From assembly GCF_029868625.1 (NCBI RefSeq), contig NZ_JARWOJ010000377.1, forward strand, positions 1 to 64,000: a stretch of 64,000 bases of DNA. The letters run 5' to 3'. The translations under genes and the position numbers were made by a program. This document shows positions 45,393 to 55,915 of this stretch, piece by piece (positions within the stretch are counted from its first letter, which is position 1; each line of letters begins with the position of its first letter). The notes beneath the pieces were generated by a model that was not told the DNA's origin, searched no databases, and saw only the letters and a program-made list of their open reading frames with translations. Source of the stretch: Nocardia neocaledoniensis. Lineage in GTDB: Bacteria > Actinomycetota > Actinomycetes > Mycobacteriales > Mycobacteriaceae.

Positions 45393-45862
45393 TACGCCTC
45401 CTCGCCGGCCAGGCTCGCGTGCCCGCCGCTCGACCCGTAGCCACCGGTTCCGCGCGCGGTGTCGTCGAGATCGTCGACCTCGGCGAAGTCGACCAGCTCC
45501 ACCCGCTGCACCAGCAGCTGGGCGATCCGGTCGCCACGGCGCAGTTCGATCGCCGTGCGCGGGTCGTGGTTGATCAGGCACACCTTGATCTCGCCGCGAT
45601 AGCCCGCGTCGACCGTGCCCGGGGTGTTCACCACCGACAGACCGGCCTTCGCGGCCAGCCCGGACCGGGGATGGATCAATCCGACGGTCCCCACGGGCAG
45701 CGCGATCGCGATCCCGGTGCCGACCAGCACCCGCTCGCCCGGTTCGATGATCACGTCCTCGGTGGTACAGAGATCGACGCCCGCGTCGCCTTCATGGGCG
45801 CGCGTCGGCACAGGGATGCCGGGATCGAGCCGCCGCAGCGGAATCGGTGCAAGTGCGTTCAC
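45392..45862 (-). CDS. dut: Deoxyuridine 5'-triphosphate nucleotidohydrolase
   Basis: 156 residues, trimeric dUTPase that splits dUTP to dUMP and diphosphate, keeping uracil out of DNA. The five motifs are visible: DAGVDL, HPRSGLA, the [13 protein letters not shown] loop with the catalytic Asp, [10 protein letters not shown], and a C-terminal [10 protein letters not shown]. The last lies a little before the end, as in mycobacterial dUTPases. It starts at ATG 45862 and is divergent from the DUF3093 gene. Confidence 0.95.
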   Translation of the reverse strand: MNALAPIPLRRLDPGIPVPTRAHEGDAGVDLCTTEDVIIEPGERVLVGTGIAIALPVGTVGLIHPRSGLAAKAGLSVVNTPGTVDAGYRGEIKVCLINHDPRTAIELRRGDRIAQLLVQRVELVDFAEVDDLDDTARGTGGYGSSGGHASLAGEEA

Positions 45863-45935
45863 ATCGGTCGAGCCTACGCGCTCGAGGGGCCGACCTTGCG
45901 GTCACCGCCCCGGCTCGGTGGCCTACTCTGGACAC

Positions 45936-46472
45936 GTGCCCGACCAGCCCCGTTCGACGACCACCGACACCACCGACACCGACCACCACGAGCCGGTGAC
46001 ACACGCCCCCTCGCCCTACCGCGAGCGGCTGTGGGTGCCGCTGTGGTGGTGGCCGATCGGCTTCGCCATCGCGGGCCTGCTGGCCGCCGAGATCCACATG
46101 GGCGCGCCCGGCCTGCGCGCGTGGCTGCCCTATGTGCTGCTGGCGCCGGTACCGGTCTGGATCCTGCTGTGGATGAGCAGGCATCGGCTGGAGGTCACCG
46201 TCACGCCCGACGGTGCCGCGGAACTGCGCGTCGACCGCGCCCACCTGCCGGTGAGCTTCGTCGCGCGCGCGGCCGCCGTCGCACCGACGGCCAAGAGCGC
46301 GGCGCTGGGGCGTCAGCTCGACCCCGCCGCGTATGTCCAGCATCGCGCCTGGATCGGGCCGATGGCGCTGCTGGTGCTCGACGACCCGGACGACCCGACG
46401 CCGTACTGGTTGATCAGTACGCGCAGGCCCGAACGGGTCCTGGCCGCGCTCGGACTCCCGAGCGCGGGCTGA
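45936..46472 (+). CDS. DUF3093 membrane protein
   Basis: 178 residues: a polar Thr/Asp-rich N-terminus, two membrane spans (about 41-60 and 68-85) after YRERLWVPLWWWPI, then a soluble C-terminal domain. This is the actinobacterial DUF3093 pattern (M. tuberculosis Rv2698). Function unknown. GTG 45936 is the first start in the spacer behind dut. Convergent with the DUF4193 gene. Confidence 0.85.
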   Translation: MPDQPRSTTTDTTDTDHHEPVTHAPSPYRERLWVPLWWWPIGFAIAGLLAAEIHMGAPGLRAWLPYVLLAPVPVWILLWMSRHRLEVTVTPDGAAELRVDRAHLPVSFVARAAAVAPTAKSAALGRQLDPAAYVQHRAWIGPMALLVLDDPDDPTPYWLISTRRPERVLAALGLPSAG

Positions 46473-46488
46473 CCCTCGTCTCTTCTCG

Positions 46489-46791
46489 TTATGCCGCGCA
46501 GTCCATGCAGATCAGCTGGCCGCCCTTCTCGCTGGCCAGGCGGCTGCGATGGTGCACGAGGAAGCAGCTCGAACAGGTGAACTCGTCCGCCTGCTTCGGG
46601 ATCACCCGAACGCTGAGTACTTCCTCGGACAGGTCCGCGCCGGGAAGCTCGAACGATTCCGCCGTATCGGACTCGTCGATGTCCACGACGGCGGACTGCG
46701 CCTCGTTGCGGCGGGCCTTCAGCTCCTCGAGCGAATCCTCCGACACTTCGTCGGATTCGGTGCGCCGCGGTGCGTCATAGTCGGTTGCCAT
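46489..46791 (-). CDS. DUF4193 zinc-ribbon protein
   Basis: 100 residues. An acidic N-terminal half is followed by a zinc-ribbon-like pair, CSSCF and CMDC, separated by HHRSRLASEKGG. This is the DUF4193 family (M. tuberculosis Rv2699c, essential there as remembered). The ATG at 46791 has GAGGGGAA upstream. Its role is unknown; the conserved cysteines suggest metal binding. Confidence 0.9.
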   Translation of the reverse strand: MATDYDAPRRTESDEVSEDSLEELKARRNEAQSAVVDIDESDTAESFELPGADLSEEVLSVRVIPKQADEFTCSSCFLVHHRSRLASEKGGQLICMDCAA

Positions 46792-47168
46792 GTCGTCTTC
46801 CCCTCAGTCCTTACTCCGTATATCCCGGATCGGTTCGCCGACCGAGATCCCCGTAGGGATTCGGCCTTCGTCCCGCCCCGCCGGTGGTGCACCTCACACG
46901 TACACCGACTCGCCTATCAGGGTCGATCGGCGAAGATCTACTCCGACAGCGTTCGGTTAACGCAGGACATGCCCTGGTTGTTCCCGCGACCGTGCACCGT
47001 TTCACCGGTGTTTATTCGATCTGGGCGGCCAGACAATAGCGGACCTACGGACAAATGTCGCAATCAAATCCCGGCCGAGTCGAAACCGACGACGAATCTT
47101 CACCTGGCGGGAAACTCGCCGAGACCTCCGGCGCGGGCGCGTGGCCGCCGAACTCGTAGAGTGAGCGC
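46792..47168. other. Divergent intergenic region between DUF4193 and cei
   Basis: About 377 bases with no supported gene. It holds the ribosome site of the DUF4193 gene and must carry the promoters of both divergent genes. No clean -35/-10 pair stands out by eye. Confidence 0.6.
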
Positions 47169-47852
47169 GTGGTTTCACTGATCACCGAAGGCAGCGCGAC
47201 CGATCGCGACGGCAACCCCTATCCGCGGCGGCGGCCCGAGCTCTGGCTCGCGCTCGTCCTCGTGCTGGCTCTGGTGAGCCTGTTCGTCTGGATCACGGCG
47301 TTTCGCACGCATGACGACAGCAACGAGCCGATGGCCTGCAACGCGCCGAGCACCCCGACGGCCACCAACGCGGCCCAGCCCGCGCCGCTGGGCACCCGGG
47401 TGGGTCCGAGCCGCCTCGACGACGTCGACCCGGCGGCCCTGTCGGAGTCCAAGGTGCGCGTGTTCAACGCCAACGGCAAGAGCGGGCAGGCGGGCAACAT
47501 CGCCACCGCGCTGGGCGACCTCGGCTTCGCGAGCGCGCCGGGGACACAAGTCGGTAACGATCCGGTCTACGTCAACGGTGACCTCAACTGCACCGGCCAG
47601 ATCCGCTTCGGCGTGAACGGCAGGCCGGCCGCGGCCTCGGTGCAGCTGGCCGCGCCGTGCGCCGAGCTGATCGAAGATCCGCGCACCGACGACAGCGTCG
47701 ACCTGGTCCTCGGCCTCGGCTTCGGCGAGTCGCTGCGCCCCGGCGCCGACGCGGAGGCCGTGCTGCGGGCCCTGAAGAATCTCGCGCCGGGGGCGAGCTC
47801 GTCCTCGATCGATCCCGACCTGCTCGAGGCCGCCCGCACCGTCCAGTGCTGA
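47169..47852 (+). CDS. cei: Cell envelope integrity protein Cei
   Basis: 227 residues: a short cytoplasmic start, one membrane span (about 26-45) and an extracytoplasmic LytR_C domain (SKVRVFNANGKSGQAGNIA onward). Four cysteines in the outer part (at about 57, 141, 163 and 227) could form disulfides. Matches M. tuberculosis Rv2700 (Cei), needed for envelope integrity. GTG 47169 is used. Between DUF4193 and suhB, as in mycobacteria. Confidence 0.9.
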   Translation: MVSLITEGSATDRDGNPYPRRRPELWLALVLVLALVSLFVWITAFRTHDDSNEPMACNAPSTPTATNAAQPAPLGTRVGPSRLDDVDPAALSESKVRVFNANGKSGQAGNIATALGDLGFASAPGTQVGNDPVYVNGDLNCTGQIRFGVNGRPAAASVQLAAPCAELIEDPRTDDSVDLVLGLGFGESLRPGADAEAVLRALKNLAPGASSSSIDPDLLEAARTVQC

Positions 47853-47864
47853 CGGCCCGCCGGC

Positions 47865-48761
47865 TCAGTCGGGCAGCGCGGCGGTCGCGCCGACCCGCGT
47901 CAGCAGCCCGGACAGGTCGGCGGCCACACCGGGCGCCGCCACGACCGTCAGCTCCCCGGCGGCACCACCCACGGTGACGTCGGGGACCCGCACCACCGCG
48001 CCCGCCTCGGCGGCGATCAGCGCGCCCGCCGCCCAGTCCCAGGCATTGAGGCCGTGTTCGTAATAGCCGTCGAGTTCGCCCGCCGCGACGTGGCACAGGT
48101 CCATCGCGGCCGCGCCGAGCCGACGGATGTCGCGGATCTCCGGCAGGATCGCCGCGAGCAGTTCGGCCTGCTTCGCGCGGCGCGCGGGGCCGTAGGCGAA
48201 CCCGGTCGCGATCAGCGCCACCGCGAGCGAATCCTCGCGCGCGCAGCGCAGCCTGGTGCGGGTGCCGTCGGCGCGCACGGCGTGGGCGCCGCCGCCGAGC
48301 GCGGCGCTGTAGGTCGTCGCGGCGGCCACGTCGACGACCGCGCCCGCCACCGGCCTGCCGTCGCGCACCGCGGCCACCGACACGGCGTAGCCGGGCAGCC
48401 CGTAGAGGAAGTTGACGGTGCCGTCGATCGGGTCGACGACCCACGTGACGGCCCCCGCCGCGCTCGCGCCGACATCACCACCGCCCTCCTCTCCGAGGAT
48501 CGGGTCGGCGGGCCTGCGCTCGGCGAGCAGCGCGCGGATGAGCTGTTCGGACTCGGTGTCGACGACGGTGACCGGATCGGTGACGTGCCCCTTGGTCGCG
48601 ACGGCGCCCGCGGCGGGACCGTCCGCGGCGAACACCTCCGGTCTGCGGGCACGCACGTGCGCGGCCGCGGCTTCGGCGAGTTCCACGGCGAGCGAACGCA
48701 ATTCGTCGTGATCGGCGGCGACGGTGGGGGCGATGGTCTCGGAGCTCGTGTGTTCGGGCAC
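47865..48761 (-). CDS. suhB: Inositol monophosphatase family protein SuhB
   Basis: 298 residues. It carries the Mg-dependent phosphatase signatures DPVTVVDTESE, GEEGGGD, the WVVDPIDGTVNFLYGLP metal site and the late LNAWDWAAGALI. These enzymes release inositol from inositol-1-phosphate, feeding phosphatidylinositol, mycothiol and mannoside synthesis. Equivalent to Rv2701c. Starts at GTG 48761 and is divergent from ppgK. Confidence 0.92.
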   Translation of the reverse strand: MPEHTSSETIAPTVAADHDELRSLAVELAEAAAAHVRARRPEVFAADGPAAGAVATKGHVTDPVTVVDTESEQLIRALLAERRPADPILGEEGGGDVGASAAGAVTWVVDPIDGTVNFLYGLPGYAVSVAAVRDGRPVAGAVVDVAAATTYSAALGGGAHAVRADGTRTRLRCAREDSLAVALIATGFAYGPARRAKQAELLAAILPEIRDIRRLGAAAMDLCHVAAGELDGYYEHGLNAWDWAAGALIAAEAGAVVRVPDVTVGGAAGELTVVAAPGVAADLSGLLTRVGATAALPD

Positions 48762-48857
48762 TACTCCATGCCATCACATGCCGGGTCGGCTCGCCCGGAA
48801 CGTGACACCCGCTACTCTTTGTCAGGCACATCGACCGGACCAGCGAGGGGTTGAACC

Positions 48858-49616
48858 ATGTCTGCTCGAGGGCACGCCTTCGGCATCGATATCGGCGGTA
48901 GCGGCGTCAAAGGCGCGCAGGTGGATCTGGCCACCGGCCTGCTGACCCACGACCGGATCAAGATCGCCACACCGCAGCCGTCGACCCCGGACGCCGTCGC
49001 GGGCGCGGTCGCCGAACTGGTCGCGCAGGCGGGCTGGGACGGCCCGGTCGGCCTGACCATGCCCTGCGTGGTCCTCGACGGCCACGCCAGGACCGCCGCC
49101 AACATCGATCCGGGCTGGATCGGCACCGACGCGCGGGCCCTGTTCGCCAAGGCGCTGGGCGGGCGCGAGGTGACGGTGCTCAACGACGCCGACGCCGCGG
49201 GCCTTGCCGAGGACACCTACGGCGCCGCCCGCGACCTCGACGGCCTCACCCTGCTGCTCACCTTCGGCACCGGTATCGGCTCGGCGCTGCTCTACAACGG
49301 CACCCTGGTGCCGAACTCCGAGCTGGGGCATCTGGTGGTCGACGGCGCCGAGGCCGAGCACCTGGCCGCCGCCTCGGTGAAGGACCGCGAACAGCTGAGC
49401 TACCCGCAGTGGGCGCAGCGCGTGAGCACGGTCCTGCGCCACCTCGAGGACCTGTTCTGGCCGAAGGTGATCGTCGCGGGCGGCGGTATCAGCCGGGACC
49501 ACGAGCAGTGGATTCCGTTGCTCACCAACCGAACTCCGGTGATTCCGGCCGTTCTGAAGAACACCGCGGGTATCGTCGGCGCGGCGATGGCCATCGACGG
49601 TGGCATCGCACCGTAG
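48858..49616 (+). CDS. ppgK: Polyphosphate glucokinase
   Basis: 252 residues, ROK-type kinase that phosphorylates glucose with inorganic polyphosphate or ATP. The phosphate loop FGIDIGGSGVKGAQVD near the start, the catalytic Asp in VLNDADAAGLAE and LLTFGTGIGSAL are diagnostic; GSGVKG is the polyphosphate-type form. ATG 48858 follows GAGGGG. In Actinobacteria this gene commonly precedes sigA, as here. Confidence 0.94.
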   Translation: MSARGHAFGIDIGGSGVKGAQVDLATGLLTHDRIKIATPQPSTPDAVAGAVAELVAQAGWDGPVGLTMPCVVLDGHARTAANIDPGWIGTDARALFAKALGGREVTVLNDADAAGLAEDTYGAARDLDGLTLLLTFGTGIGSALLYNGTLVPNSELGHLVVDGAEAEHLAAASVKDREQLSYPQWAQRVSTVLRHLEDLFWPKVIVAGGGISRDHEQWIPLLTNRTPVIPAVLKNTAGIVGAAMAIDGGIAP

Positions 49617-49680
49617 CCCGGCGCGCGGGGCGACGCAACGCCTCGGTGGCATCGTGCCATGAGTACCCTGGTTGGATCGT

Positions 49681-49686
49681 TACAAT
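49681..49686 (+). promoter_or_regulatory. Candidate -10 element of the sigA promoter
   Basis: TACAAT lies about 149 bases upstream of the sigA start, in the 218-base spacer after ppgK, and is preceded by the AT-richer GGTTGGATCGT. It is the best -10-like hexamer in the spacer. No matching -35 hexamer is clear. Confidence 0.4.
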
Positions 49687-49834
49687 GGAACACGTCCGGC
49701 GGTGAGCCGGTGAAACCTTCCGGCCGCAGCCGGTCGCCCGCCGACCGACGCACCGCCGGTGCAACCCGACCGACCGCTCCGCCGGAAAATCACTCTGGCG
49801 TGACGCCGCACGAGACCGTCACGAAAGGGCGTAC

Positions 49835-51202
<1,368 letters not shown>

Positions 51203-51214
51203 CGCCCAGCGCGC

Positions 51215-51256
51215 GAGGCCCGGTTCCATCCTCGGATGGGACCGGGCCTCTTTTTG
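51215..51256 (+). terminator. Intrinsic terminator of sigA
   Basis: GAGGCCCGG and CCGGGCCTC, extended by TTCCATC and GATGGGA, form a long hairpin followed directly by TTTTTG. It begins 12 bases after the sigA stop and is the clearest intrinsic terminator in the window. Confidence 0.92.
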
Positions 51257-51448
51257 TTTCCGAATGAGAATGCCGAGCGGTTGGTATTCCCAATAAACCG
51301 GACGCGGTAACCGTTTCGTGATCAAACCCACACCGGCGAATCGCACTGCGAACACTCCGAATTCACGATCCGGCCCGTATCGTCGGGCACCAAGCTTTTC
51401 GTTCTACCGCCGCCCGGCTGCGGTATTCGGCATTGAGGGTTTCGCGGC

Positions 51449-52417
51449 GTGCTCGACATCTATCACTTCAGCTACGGCTGGATCACCCCTGTTCTCGCCT
51501 ATTTCATGTCCGTCACGGGCTGCCTGCTGGGTCTGCAGTGCGCCGCTCGCGGCCGCAACGCGGTCGAGGGCCGCGTCGGCTGGCTGATCGGCGCCGCGAT
51601 CGCGATCGGCGGAACCGGCATCTGGGTCATGCATTTCATCGCGATGCTCGGATTCACCATCCGCGGCAGCGAGATCCGCTATGACATCCCGCTCACGCTC
51701 TTCAGCGCGATCACCGCGATGGTGGTCGTCGGGATCGGGCTGTTCATGGTCAACAAGCCACAGCCCACGCTGCGTTCGCTGCTGGGCGGCGGCACGATCA
51801 CCGGCCTCGGCGTCGGCACCATGCACTACTCCGGCATGTACGCGATGAAGTCGACGGCGACGGTGACCTACGACGCCGGCCTGGTCACGCTGTCGATGGT
51901 GATCGCGGTCGTGGCCTCGATCGTGGCACTCTGGTTCACCCTGCGCGTCAAGGGTTTTCTGGCGACCGTGGGCGCGGCGATCATCATGGGTGTCGCCGTC
52001 ACCGGCATGCACTACACCGGCATGGCCGCCATGCACGCCCACGCCAACCACCATGCCGCGCCGCCCTCGGGATCGGGCGCGATGGATCTGCTGGCGCCGC
52101 TGATCGGGGTGAGCAGCATCGTCACCATGCTGGTGCTGATCAGCGTGAGCCTCACCGAGATCGAGAACGAGGAGGCGCTGCCGCGGATGTGGCTCACCTC
52201 CCGGCATCAGCCGAAGCCGCGCACCCGGTCGCCCCAGCCGGCGCCCCCGGCCGCCGCGCCGATGGTGGCCCCGACGATGCCTGCGCCGATGCCCGCTCAG
52301 CAACCGGCGCACGGAGCGCCGATGCCCGTTCCGCTCCCGGGCGAGCGGGTCGAGTACCGCACCGAGCAGCTGGCCTACGAGGGTGTCGGCGCCTGGCCGC
52401 GCCGCATCGTCGACTGA
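51449..52417 (+). CDS. MHYT-domain membrane sensor protein
   Basis: 322 residues with about seven membrane spans. Met-His motifs of the MHYT domain recur: WVMHFIAM, TMHYSGMYAM and GMHYTGMAAMHAHA. MHYT domains are proposed to bind copper and to sense oxygen, CO or NO. No output domain (GGDEF, kinase) is attached; the C-terminus is a Pro/Ala/Met-rich cytoplasmic tail. GTG 51449 follows GAGGG. No link to the convergent antiporter is evident. Confidence 0.88.
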   Translation: MLDIYHFSYGWITPVLAYFMSVTGCLLGLQCAARGRNAVEGRVGWLIGAAIAIGGTGIWVMHFIAMLGFTIRGSEIRYDIPLTLFSAITAMVVVGIGLFMVNKPQPTLRSLLGGGTITGLGVGTMHYSGMYAMKSTATVTYDAGLVTLSMVIAVVASIVALWFTLRVKGFLATVGAAIIMGVAVTGMHYTGMAAMHAHANHHAAPPSGSGAMDLLAPLIGVSSIVTMLVLISVSLTEIENEEALPRMWLTSRHQPKPRTRSPQPAPPAAAPMVAPTMPAPMPAQQPAHGAPMPVPLPGERVEYRTEQLAYEGVGAWPRRIVD

Positions 52418-53596
52418 TCAGTTCGCCGCCAGACCCGTTCGGCCCCTGCCGAACTCGACGACGGGCTCGACGATCCTGGCCGCGATGGGCCCGAGAATCG
52501 CCATCAGCAGGACATAGGCCGAGGCGAGGGCGGCCAGCCGCGCGTCGGCCTTGCCGTAGGCGACCGCGAGACCGGCGATGACGATGGAGAATTCGCCACG
52601 CGCCACCAGCGCGGCGCCCGCCCTGGCCCGCCCCATCCGCCGGATCCCCTGCCTGCTCGCCGCCCACCAGCCGACGGCGATCTTGGTGCCGGTGGTGACC
52701 ACGGCCAGCGCCACCGCCCAGCCGAACACCGGCGGCACGGCGGCCGGATCGATGGACAGGCCGAAGGCGACGAAGAAGATCGCGGCGAACAGATCGCGCA
52801 GCGGTTCCAGCAGCCGGGCCGCCTCGTGCGCGGTGGACCCGGAGATCGCGATCCCGAGCAGGAACGCGCCGACCGCGGCCGAGACGTTGAGTGCCGAGGC
52901 GACCCCGGCCACCAGCAGAGCCGCGCCGAGCAACTGCAGCAGGAACACCTCGCGGTCGGCACTGTCGACCACCGCGGAGACGAACCTGCCGAAGCGCAAG
53001 GCCACGATCAGCACCGCCGAGATCGTGGCCAGCGCGATCGCCAGCGACACCAGGCCGCTGAGCAGGCTCAGCCCGGCCAGCATCATCGTCAGGATCGGCA
53101 GGTACACCGCCATCGCCAGATCCTCGAACACCAGGATCGACAGCACCACGGGGGTCTCGCGGTTACCGAGGCGGCCCAGGTCGTCGAGCACCTTCGCGAC
53201 GATCCCCGACGACGAGATGTAGGTGACGCCGCCGAGCACCACGGCCCCGACCGCACCCCAGCCGAGGATCAGGGCCACCGCGGCGCCGGGCAGCGCGTTG
53301 GCGACCAGGTCGAGCACGCCCGCCGCCCACGACCGCCGCAGGCCGGTCATCAGCTCGGGCGCGGTGTACTCGAGTCCGAGCAGCAACAGCAGCAGGACGA
53401 CCCCGATCTCCCCGGCCAGGTGCCCGAACTCGGTGGCCACCTCGAGTTCGAAGAACCCGCCGCGCCCGAACGCCAGTCCGCCCAGCAGGTACAGCGGGAT
53501 CGGCGACATCCCGAACCGGCCGGCCACTCGCGCGCAGATCCCGAGCGCGAACAAGATCACGCCGAGTTCGAGCAGAGCGAGCGCCTGCGAGGTCAC
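52418..53596 (-). CDS. Cation/proton antiporter, KhtU/Kef type
   Basis: 392 residues with about 12 membrane spans of the CPA2 family. LYLLGGLAFGRGG, LLLLGLEYTAPEL and FLLGIAISGS are typical. It has no RCK domain of its own; the regulatory partner is the separate gene just upstream (five-base gap). By analogy to Bacillus KhtTU it should export potassium in exchange for protons. GTG 53596 is used. Its stop abuts the MHYT gene stop. Confidence 0.88.
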   Translation of the reverse strand: MTSQALALLELGVILFALGICARVAGRFGMSPIPLYLLGGLAFGRGGFFELEVATEFGHLAGEIGVVLLLLLLGLEYTAPELMTGLRRSWAAGVLDLVANALPGAAVALILGWGAVGAVVLGGVTYISSSGIVAKVLDDLGRLGNRETPVVLSILVFEDLAMAVYLPILTMMLAGLSLLSGLVSLAIALATISAVLIVALRFGRFVSAVVDSADREVFLLQLLGAALLVAGVASALNVSAAVGAFLLGIAISGSTAHEAARLLEPLRDLFAAIFFVAFGLSIDPAAVPPVFGWAVALAVVTTGTKIAVGWWAASRQGIRRMGRARAGAALVARGEFSIVIAGLAVAYGKADARLAALASAYVLLMAILGPIAARIVEPVVEFGRGRTGLAAN

Positions 53597-53601
53597 GGCG
53601 G

Positions 53602-54084
53602 TCAGCCGTGCGTGAGGATCTTCGCGGCCGCGTCCAGGCCGTCCGGGGTGCCGACGACCACGAGCAGATCACCCTCGGTGAAGGTGAAGTCCGGGCCGGG
53701 CGACGGGTGCAGCTGACCGGCGCGCATCACCGCGACGATCGAGGTCTTGGTGCGGGTGCGCATGGCGGTCTCGCCCAGGGTGCGGCCCGCGTAGGGGGAA
53801 TCGTCGAGGACGGCGAGCTGGCGGGTGGTGATCCCGGGCAGATCGCGATGGTCGTCGTTGAGCTTGGCGACCAGTTGCGGCGCGCCGAGCAGGTTCGCCA
53901 GCACCGACGCCTCGTCGGTCGAGAGCGGGATCTGGGCGGCGATCGCGTCCGGGTCGTCGGATTTGGACACGATCAGGTCGATATCGCCGTCGCGGTGGGC
54001 CACCACGCCGACGCGGCGGCCCGACCTGACTTCGAAATCCTTGCGCACTCCGATCCCCGGTAGCGCTGTGACGTCGACGTTCAC
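53602..54084 (-). CDS. KhtT-like RCK-C regulatory protein
   Basis: 160 residues. The N-terminal half is a KhtT-type domain (VDVTALPGIGVRKDFEVRSG), and the C-terminal half (about 75-158) is an RCK-C/TrkA-C domain (FTEGDLLVVVGTPDGLDAA). It should gate the antiporter encoded immediately downstream. In other species the RCK-C domain binds c-di-AMP; whether it does here is inference. First gene of a two-gene operon. Confidence 0.88.
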   Translation of the reverse strand: MNVDVTALPGIGVRKDFEVRSGRRVGVVAHRDGDIDLIVSKSDDPDAIAAQIPLSTDEASVLANLLGAPQLVAKLNDDHRDLPGITTRQLAVLDDSPYAGRTLGETAMRTRTKTSIVAVMRAGQLHPSPGPDFTFTEGDLLVVVGTPDGLDAAAKILTHG

Positions 54085-54123
54085 CCTGCCCAGGGTAGTC
54101 CCGCCGGGTCGCCCGATTGTGGT

Positions 54124-54495
54124 CTACGCCACGTCGCCACGCCGAGGCGTGGTGAACTCACCGTCGGGTCCCGGCGGGTACGGCACGGCCGTGAGCACCG
54201 CGGCGACCGGGAGCGGACCGTACAGATGCGGGAACAGCATCGACGCGGGATCGCTCGGCACGCCCGGCTCCCATTTCACCTCGCCGGTGAACCGGGCGGG
54301 GTCGAGCCACAGCACCATCATGTCGGTACGGCCGGCGTAGAGCCGGTTGGCAGGCAGGTGGACCTGGGCCGGAGTCGACAGGTGGACGAAACCGCTCTCG
54401 GTCAGCGACGGCGGCCTGCGTTCCCCGGCCGCGCGGGCCTGCTCCCATTCTTGGGAAGAACACAGATGAACAAGCGTGTGGGTGTCGGATATCAC
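54124..54495 (-). CDS. DUF952 family protein
   Basis: 123 residues. The pattern LVHLCSSQEWEQARAAG, GFVHLSTPAQV and LWLDPARFTGEVKWEP is DUF952, a small family found as single-domain proteins of unknown role, distantly related to glutathione-transferase-linked enzymes. GTG 54495 is chosen because GGGAG lies seven bases ahead; the TTG at 54516 is in frame but has no such site. It is upstream of the antiporter operon on the same strand. Confidence 0.85.
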   Translation of the reverse strand: MISDTHTLVHLCSSQEWEQARAAGERRPPSLTESGFVHLSTPAQVHLPANRLYAGRTDMMVLWLDPARFTGEVKWEPGVPSDPASMLFPHLYGPLPVAAVLTAVPYPPGPDGEFTTPRRGDVA

Positions 54496-54868
54496 GGGTA
54501 ATCTCCCGGTAGACAACAGGTTCGGACGACGAAGACCCTGTCACAAGATCGCGCGTAACGAGCAACACCGCAGCGAGCGATCACTCCCATGAGTGACAGG
54601 AGCGACTAGGAGGTGGGACAGACGGCGCCACGGGTGATCGGCGAGTGCTCGAGACGGTGACCAGCGACTGTTCGCTTTCCGCGAAACCGCAGGTCGTGTT
54701 ATCGAAAACACAAAGATTCACTTCCGGGAACAAAGCCTGAACCCCGATCGTCTGACAAAGTAGTCGTACCACTGCTGGGAAGTAGCGGACGCGAGCCACG
54801 TGGAGTGACCACGGGGCCCACACCTAGGCGAACGGCCACGCAGCGCCGGGAGCCGGGACGGAGGAGTC
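54496..54868. other. Divergent intergenic region before the DUF7455 gene
   Basis: About 370 bases, no gene supported. It is locally AT-richer around 54660-54730 and contains an inverted repeat GTGTT-six bases-AACAC (54696-54711). It probably holds promoters for DUF952 (minus) and DUF7455 (plus), but none can be placed with confidence. Confidence 0.5.
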
Positions 54869-55063
54869 ATGCCAGGAACCCTGACCAGCACCCCACTGAC
54901 CGCGGTCGATCGTTGCGATCGTTGCGGGGCGGCTGCCCGAGTGCGTGCCGTTCTTCCCGCGGGTGGCGAGTTGCTCTTCTGCCAGCACCACGCGAATGAA
55001 CACATGGACCGTTTGCGCGAGCTCGAAGCCGTGATCGACACGGAATCAGCGCCCGCTCTCTGA
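54869..55063 (+). CDS. DUF7455-type small zinc-ribbon-like protein
   Basis: 64 residues with the pattern AVDRCDRCGAAARVRAVLP, LLFCQHHANEH. Two Cys and a Cys/His pair suggest a bound metal. This resembles the small actinobacterial family that includes M. tuberculosis Rv2708c, found near sigma-factor genes. ATG 54869 follows GGAGGAG at close spacing. Function unknown. Confidence 0.8.
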   Translation: MPGTLTSTPLTAVDRCDRCGAAARVRAVLPAGGELLFCQHHANEHMDRLRELEAVIDTESAPAL

Positions 55064-55156
55064 CCACTCCTCGCGTCCGAAACAACAACATCTGACAACA
55101 GAACATCCCGACAGCGGGCGACCGGATTCCGGCGCCCGCTGTTCGCGTGTCCGGGG

Positions 55157-55915
55157 TCAGCGGGCGTCGGCCAGGATGCCGTCGACGAGGGTGGCCACAC
55201 CGTAGGCGAAGGCGCCGTCGGGATCGGCCGGTGCCTGATAGTGCTCACCGGCGGCGGTACCGACCCGCCCGGCCAGCGGAAAGTCCTCGGCGGGCATCAC
55301 CCGCGCCAGCAGCGGTCCGTGGACCTGCCACCAGTCGGCATCGCTGAGCTGGGTGGCCGCGCCGACCGCCGCCACGGCCAGACGCGCGTTGCCGGTGGCG
55401 AAGTCGGTGAGCACGGCGATGGCCCGGTCCATGGCGAGGTCGGACAGCCCGGTGTCCTCGATGGCGCGCAGCTGGTTCTCGAAGCGGCGCATCCTGGCCG
55501 GGCCGAGCACCTGCCGCCACGGCGAGACCTCGAGCAACCACGGATGCGCGAGCAGCTCGGCGCGGACCCGCGTGGCGATCGCGATCATCCGATCCCGGAC
55601 CGGCAGGGTAGCCGGGATCGGCGGGTCGTCGGCGGCGACGGCGTCGACCATGAGCACGATCAGTGCCTCCTTGCTGGGCACATACGTGTAGAGGCTCATC
55701 GCGCGCAGGCCGAGTTCGGCGGCGACCGCGCGGATGGTCAACTTCTCGATGCCGTCTCGGTCGGCGAGGGCGATGCCCGCGGCGACAACGGTGTCGACCG
55801 AGAGCGCGGGTTTCGGGCCACGCGTGCCGGGCTTGGCGGGTAGTGCGTGCCGCCACAGCAGCTCGACGATCCGGGTGGCCTGGGCGGTGGGGCTCTCCTC
55901 GCCGTGGGTGGGCAC
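55157..55915 (-). CDS. TetR-family regulator
   Basis: 252 residues. The DNA-binding part is unusually far in (about 38-85, VDTVVAAGIALADRDGIEKLT and MSLYTYVPSKEALI), and the rest resembles the TetR_C ligand domain. Starts at GTG 55915. It is divergent from the SNF2 gene with about 88 bases between them, so it may control itself and that operon. Ligand unknown. Confidence 0.88.
   Translation of the reverse strand: MPTHGEESPTAQATRIVELLWRHALPAKPGTRGPKPALSVDTVVAAGIALADRDGIEKLTIRAVAAELGLRAMSLYTYVPSKEALIVLMVDAVAADDPPIPATLPVRDRMIAIATRVRAELLAHPWLLEVSPWRQVLGPARMRRFENQLRAIEDTGLSDLAMDRAIAVLTDFATGNARLAVAAVGAATQLSDADWWQVHGPLLARVMPAEDFPLAGRVGTAAGEHYQAPADPDGAFAYGVATLVDGILADAR

Noticed and set aside
54581-54823. 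80-residue minus-strand frame in the spacer before the DUF7455 gene
   Set aside because: No ribosome site, atypical codon use with many T- and A-ending codons, no recognisable pattern.
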